Shown here piece by piece: positions 7,695-10,016 of a DNA stretch of 10,016 nt. The translations under genes and the position numbers were made by a program. Under the pieces are notes generated by a model that worked only from the letters and a program-made list of their open reading frames with translations, was not told the DNA's origin and did no database searches. Location: positions 1 through 10,016 of the forward strand of contig CAIWHY010000063.1 of the NCBI GenBank assembly GCA_903912585.1, written 5' to 3'. Position 1 is the stretch's first letter, and each line of letters opens with the position of its first letter. Origin of the DNA: an uncultured Thermoleophilia bacterium. Its GTDB lineage: Bacteria; Actinomycetota; Thermoleophilia; UBA2241.

Positions 7695-7700
7695 CCTCCT
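7695..7700 (-). promoter_or_regulatory. Ribosome binding site AGGAGG that fixes the ftsL start
   Basis: A perfect AGGAGG on the minus strand begins within the rsmH TAG stop and ends 4 bases before the GTG at 7688-7690. It is the reason for preferring this GTG over upstream in-frame codons within rsmH. Confidence 0.7.
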
Positions 7701-8664
7701 AGAGCTTGATCGCGACGCGCAGCTTTGCCGACTTGCTGCGCGGGTTGACGTCGATCTCCTGGGCGCGCGGCGTCACCGGGCGGCGCGTGAGCACGCGCAG
7801 GGTGGGCTCGTGACCGCAGACGCACTGCGGCGGGCCGGGCGGGCAGATGCAGCCCGCGGCGTGACCCCTGAAGAACTCCTTGACCATGCGGTCTTCGAGT
7901 GAGTGGAAGCTCATGGCGGCCAGGCGCCCGCCGGGCCGCAGCACGCGGTAAGCCTCTTCAAGACCCATCGCCAGAGACTGCAACTCGTCGTTGACGACGA
8001 TGCGCAGCGCCTGGAACACGCGCCGCGACGGGTTGCCGGCGCCGAAGAGGGCGGGCGTCGGGATGTTGCGCTTGATGACCTCCACGAGCTCGCAGGTGGT
8101 GGCGAACGGCGCCTTCTTGCGCGTCATCACGATGCCGCGAGCAATCGACTTGGCGTAGCGCTCCTCGCCGTAGCGCCGGAAGATGTCGGCGAGCTCTTCC
8201 TCGGGGAGCGTGTTCACGAGGTCCGCGGCCGAGACCTTGAGCTCGGGGTCCATGCGCATGTCGAGGGGCGCGTCGTAGGCGTACGAGAAGCCGCGCTCGC
8301 GCCGGTCGAGCTGCATGGACGAGACGCCGAGGTCCATGTAGACGAGGTCGGCCGAGGCGTCGTCGAGCTCGGCGAGCACAGCCGCGAAATTGCCGTGATA
8401 GAGCTCGCAGGCGCAAGGCGCGGCGCGCGCGACGTCGCGGAAGTACTCGGCCACGCTCGGGTCGCGGTCGACGGCGATGAGGCGGCCCCTGGCGCCGAGC
8501 AGCGCCGCGACTGCCTCCGCGTGACCGCCGCCGCCAAAGGTGCAGTCGACGGCCACGTCGCCCTTGCGCGGGCGCAGAAGCTCGATCAGTTCATCGAGAA
8601 GGACCGGGGTGTGAGCAAGGGCCATCTCGTACTCACGAAGTTGCAAGCTCGTCTGCGGTAGCAT
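7699..8664 (-). CDS. rsmH: 16S rRNA (cytosine(1402)-N(4))-methyltransferase RsmH (MraW)
   Basis: SAM-dependent enzyme that methylates N4 of C1402 in the decoding centre of 16S rRNA. In the 321-residue reading, the N-terminal HTPVLLDELIELL (18-30) is the family hallmark. The SAM-binding motif is DCTFGGGGHAEA (40-51), followed by AVDRDPS (64-70), MDLGVSSMQLD (110-120) with RGFSY after it, DMRMD (135-139), NPSRRVFQALRI (211-222), LRPGGRLAAMSFHSLEDR (242-259) and a C-terminal KSAKLRVA. A Cys pair set, C272-I-C274 and C281-V-C283, could bind metal. Two starts are possible. The ATG at 8662-8664 has a strong AGGAGG 6 bases upstream but lies within mraZ (32-bp overlap). The ATG at 8623-8625, 7 bases after the mraZ stop, gives the more usual N-terminus MALAHTPVLL but has only a weak site. 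Confidence 0.95.
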   Translation of the reverse strand: MLPQTSLQLREYEMALAHTPVLLDELIELLRPRKGDVAVDCTFGGGGHAEAVAALLGARGRLIAVDRDPSVAEYFRDVARAAPCACELYHGNFAAVLAELDDASADLVYMDLGVSSMQLDRRERGFSYAYDAPLDMRMDPELKVSAADLVNTLPEEELADIFRRYGEERYAKSIARGIVMTRKKAPFATTCELVEVIKRNIPTPALFGAGNPSRRVFQALRIVVNDELQSLAMGLEEAYRVLRPGGRLAAMSFHSLEDRMVKEFFRGHAAGCICPPGPPQCVCGHEPTLRVLTRRPVTPRAQEIDVNPRSKSAKLRVAIKL

Positions 8665-9073
8665 CGGCCTCCTCCTCCAGCTGGGACAGGTAGCCCGCCC
8701 ATGCTGTGCGGTCCCAGATCTCGACGTGGTCCTGGACCCCGATCACGGTCACCTCGCGCCTGATGCCGGCGAACTCCAGCAGGCGCGCCGGCAGAGTCAC
8801 GCGACCCTGACGGTCGAGCTCCTCCTGGAACACTGCGCTGGCGGCGGCGAACCGCTGCAGGGCGCGTTGCTTGCTGTTCAGCGAGGACCGGAGCGTCTGC
8901 TCCTCGAGGTGCCGCTCGAACTCCTCCGGCGCGTAGGCGGCGAGGCAGCGCTCGTGGCCGCGAGTGACGTAGATGCCGTCCGCGAACGCCGCGCGCAGCC
9001 GCGCCGGGACGGCGATGCGGTTCTTCGCATCGAGCGTGAAGTCGTACTCCCCCACCAGGACCGGTCGCTGCAT
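8633..9073 (-). CDS. mraZ: Transcriptional regulator MraZ
   Basis: DNA-binding protein at the head of dcw clusters; in E. coli it represses its own operon by binding TGGGN direct repeats. The 146 residues contain two SpoVT-AbrB-like halves. The first carries DAKNRIAVPARLR (15-27) and the second DRQGRVTLPARLLEFAGI (87-104), the duplicated DxxGRxxxP pattern of the family; in the first copy Asn replaces the usual Gly. The C-terminus is acidic (LEEEADATADE), and its codons double as the rsmH ribosome binding site. The ATG at 9071-9073 gives the standard start just before the first AbrB half (GEYDFTLDAKNR). It has no Shine-Dalgarno, the six preceding bases being CCTCCC. A -10-like TAGATT 6 bases upstream suggests a leaderless mRNA. 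Two TGGGG repeats lie directly upstream, fitting autoregulation. Confidence 0.96.
   Translation of the reverse strand: MQRPVLVGEYDFTLDAKNRIAVPARLRAAFADGIYVTRGHERCLAAYAPEEFERHLEEQTLRSSLNSKQRALQRFAAASAVFQEELDRQGRVTLPARLLEFAGIRREVTVIGVQDHVEIWDRTAWAGYLSQLEEEADATADELATS
8671..8676 (-). promoter_or_regulatory. AGGAGG ribosome binding site for the upstream rsmH start, inside mraZ
   Basis: AGGAGG on the minus strand is 6 bases before the ATG at 8662-8664. It is part of GGAGGAGGAGG, which also encodes the Glu run of the MraZ C-terminus, so the match may simply reflect GAG codons. It favours the longer RsmH form but does not prove it. Confidence 0.45.
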
Positions 9074-9079
9074 GGGAGG

Positions 9080-9108
9080 AATCTACCCCACTTCTCCCCA
9101 CATTGCAA
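9080..9108 (-). promoter_or_regulatory. Candidate promoter of mraZ and the dcw operon
   Basis: On the minus strand, TTGCAA (9103-9108, 4 of 6 to TTGACA) and TAGATT (9080-9085, fits TAnnnT) are separated by exactly 17 bases. The -10 ends 6 bases before the mraZ ATG, so the expected transcription start falls on or near the A of the ATG. That explains the lack of a Shine-Dalgarno and predicts a leaderless mRNA, a common arrangement in actinobacteria. Support is spacing and motif match only. Confidence 0.55.
9086..9100 (-). promoter_or_regulatory. Candidate MraZ operator: TGGGG-N5-TGGGG
   Basis: The minus strand reads TGGGG (9096-9100), AGAAG, TGGGG (9086-9090). This matches the known E. coli MraZ target: TGGGN direct repeats with 5-base spacers, one helical turn apart. 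A degenerate third unit, TGTTG, sits at 9106-9110 in the same phase. Both good repeats lie in the spacer of the candidate mraZ promoter, so binding would block RNA polymerase. Autorepression is inferred. Confidence 0.65.
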
Positions 9109-9380
9109 CATACTTCGCCACCTGACCACCCCTCCATGACACTCGGGTCCCGGCGGCGACGGCGGACACCCCGGCGAGGGTCGCGAGAAGTCGCCACGAC
9201 CATGCCACGCCCGCGGGCGCGCACGAAGATGGCGTGGCAAGGGGCGGTGACGCGACGAAGCAGCGCGGTCGGCGGCGACGCGCGCACGGCGACCGGGAGG
9301 GTAGCCACCGGCGGGAATCTCAGTGAGTCAAAGGAAGAACGTGCGGCTGCGTCCCGGCGCCGGCGAGCCCCGCGGCCGGA
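9109..9380 (-). other. Gene-free stretch between the LysM gene and the mraZ promoter
   Basis: With the promoter region below it, this is the only gap above 300 bases (9074-9380). The open frames crossing it are continuations of mraZ shadow frames in GC-rich DNA and have no family motifs. It holds a 10-base palindrome CCGGCGCCGG (9354-9363) soon after the LysM stop and a longer inverted repeat at 9203-9239, neither followed by a T-run. I see no clear terminator, tRNA or riboswitch. A TTGACT occurs on the minus strand (5 of 6 to the -35 consensus) near 9325-9330 but lacks a well-placed -10. Confidence 0.5.
9203..9239. repeat. Inverted repeat TGCCACGCC / GGCGTGGCA with internal palindrome
   Basis: TGCCACGCC (9203-9211) and GGCGTGGCA (9231-9239) are perfect 9-bp complements around a 19-base loop. 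A 12-base palindrome CGCCCGCGGGCG (9208-9219) overlaps the left arm, so two mutually exclusive foldings are possible. It lies about 130 bp upstream of mraZ. It could be part of the LysM gene 3' untranslated region, a protein-binding site, or a chance GC-rich structure. Confidence 0.4.
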
Positions 9381-9974
9381 CTACTGGCGGGGGACGCGGA
9401 TCCGCTCGCCGACGACGAGCGTCGTCGTGCTGAGGTTCGGATTGGCGGCCTGCAGGACGTCGGTGGTCGTGTTGAACTTCACGGCGATCGCCGACCAGCT
9501 GTCGCCGGCTATGACCTTGTACGACTTGTAGGCGCTCTTGGTCTGCGTCGCGACGGGCGTCGGGGTGCTCACCGGCTCCGTCTTGCCACCGATGACTCCC
9601 GACTGGACGACGATCGCGATGAGCGCGATGCAGGCGACGAGGAACACCGCCGGCGCGGCGATGCGCGCGATCCTGCGGCCGGCGTCCGGAGATGCGGCCG
9701 GCCGCGGGCGCTGCCGCGCACTCCTGCTCGCCGTCGTGGCCACGGGGACGACGCTGCGCTGAGGGCGACGCGGCGGCGCGGGCGCCGGAGTGGCGGCCGG
9801 CGTGCCGCCCGACATCGCCTCGAGGCGCCCCAGCGCCGCCGACGGGTCGGTGGGATCCGCGCCGGCCGCGGGCGCTTCGCCCGCCGGGGGCGTCGCGCGC
9901 CCGTTCGAAGCGTCGGAAGTCGAGCGCTTGCGGCGCGAGGCCTTGGGTGCGTTGTCGGGGGCGTCGTCTGTCAT
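9381..9974 (-). CDS. Single-pass membrane protein with C-terminal LysM domain
   Basis: 197 residues in three parts. A long low-complexity N-terminus (1-100), rich in Ala, Pro, Arg and Ser with the basic patch KASRRKRSTS, is likely disordered and cytoplasmic. One membrane helix follows at about 103-125 (IARIAAPAVFLVACIALIAI). After a short Thr/Pro linker (131-147) there is one LysM domain (151-195) with YKVIAGDSWSAIAVKFNTT, VLQAANPNLS and VVGERIRVP. LysM binds N-acetylglucosamine-containing glycans, and positive-inside topology puts it outside, so the protein probably tethers the membrane to peptidoglycan. There is no catalytic domain. The ATG at 9972-9974 has no Shine-Dalgarno, but its ATGA overlaps the stop of a frame running in from the edge, suggesting coupling. 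The LysM frame also stays open to the edge without another start codon, so an upstream start cannot be fully excluded. Confidence 0.85.
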   Translation of the reverse strand: MTDDAPDNAPKASRRKRSTSDASNGRATPPAGEAPAAGADPTDPSAALGRLEAMSGGTPAATPAPAPPRRPQRSVVPVATTASRSARQRPRPAASPDAGRRIARIAAPAVFLVACIALIAIVVQSGVIGGKTEPVSTPTPVATQTKSAYKSYKVIAGDSWSAIAVKFNTTTDVLQAANPNLSTTTLVVGERIRVPRQ

Positions 9975-10016
9975 CGGGCGTACGAGAGTTCGCTGCGCAT
10001 TGATTCGGCGGCCGTC
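9971..10016 (-). CDS. Possible end of an upstream gene overlapping the LysM start; cut by window edge
   Basis: A minus-strand frame enters from the window edge and ends at a TGA (9971-9973) that overlaps the LysM ATG as ATGA. The last 15 visible codons end TAAESMRSELSYAR. That is too short to recognise a family. The ATGA junction resembles the tight overlaps of the dcw genes below, so a real upstream cistron is plausible, but an open frame this short could be chance. Confidence 0.35.
   Translation of the reverse strand, partial: TAAESMRSELSYAR

Noticed and set aside
7691..7825. Longer ftsL reading starting at 7825
   Set aside because: Would overlap rsmH by 127 bp and adds a Pro/Arg-rich shadow segment; the GTG at 7690 has a perfect AGGAGG.
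8586..9308. 240-codon minus-strand frame spanning mraZ and the gap upstream
   Set aside because: Out of frame with mraZ, no family match; its upper part merely runs through the non-coding gap.
9354..9363. CCGGCGCCGG palindrome after the LysM stop as a terminator
   Set aside because: Only a 5-bp half-stem with no loop and no following T-run; not a credible intrinsic terminator.
1..10016. Novel accessory system, phage, defence island or mobile element
   Set aside because: All genes but the LysM one and the edge fragments are recognisable dcw members in canonical order; no transposase, integrase, repeat array or compositional break seen.

Overview
The window is a high-GC (visibly around 70%) bacterial chromosome segment carrying the first two thirds of a division and cell wall (dcw) cluster, all on the minus strand. 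Read 5'->3' on that strand, from high to low coordinates, the order is: the end of an unidentified gene at the window edge, a membrane-anchored LysM protein, a 307-bp gap, mraZ, rsmH, an ftsL-type gene, ftsI (class B PBP), murE, murF, mraY, murD, and the first 30 codons of what is probably ftsW. This is the classical dcw order. I see no mobile element, tRNA, rRNA or CRISPR array, and no plus-strand gene.

Organism: high GC, frequent GTG starts, a MurE with the DNPR signature of meso-diaminopimelate addition, an FtsI without PASTA domains, and two genes that look leaderless all fit an actinobacterium-like lineage. A deep-branching class such as Thermoleophilia is my guess. This is inference from style, not from a marker comparison.

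Function: MurD, MurE and MurF successively add D-Glu, meso-DAP and D-Ala-D-Ala to UDP-MurNAc-L-Ala. MraY then loads the pentapeptide sugar onto undecaprenyl phosphate, giving lipid I. FtsI, probably with FtsW, polymerises and crosslinks septal peptidoglycan, with the FtsL-like protein as bitopic divisome regulator. RsmH methylates 16S rRNA, and MraZ is the cluster's transcriptional regulator. The genes are tightly packed: GTGA overlaps at mraY/murD and murD/ftsW, TGATG at ftsL/ftsI, an 8-bp overlap at murF/mraY and 4 bp between murE and murF. Translational coupling is likely throughout.

Regulation is the most informative part. Upstream of mraZ there is a TTGCAA-17 bp-TAGATT promoter whose spacer holds two TGGGG repeats with 10-bp periodicity, matching the known MraZ operator pattern. 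Its -10 lies 6 bp before the ATG, so mraZ is probably leaderless. A second possible promoter (extended -10 TGATAGAAT) sits 8 bp before the murE ATG, just after a GC-rich hairpin that follows ftsI. The cluster may therefore be split into two transcription units. I found no evidence of an undescribed system. The window is core housekeeping DNA with some good regulatory leads.
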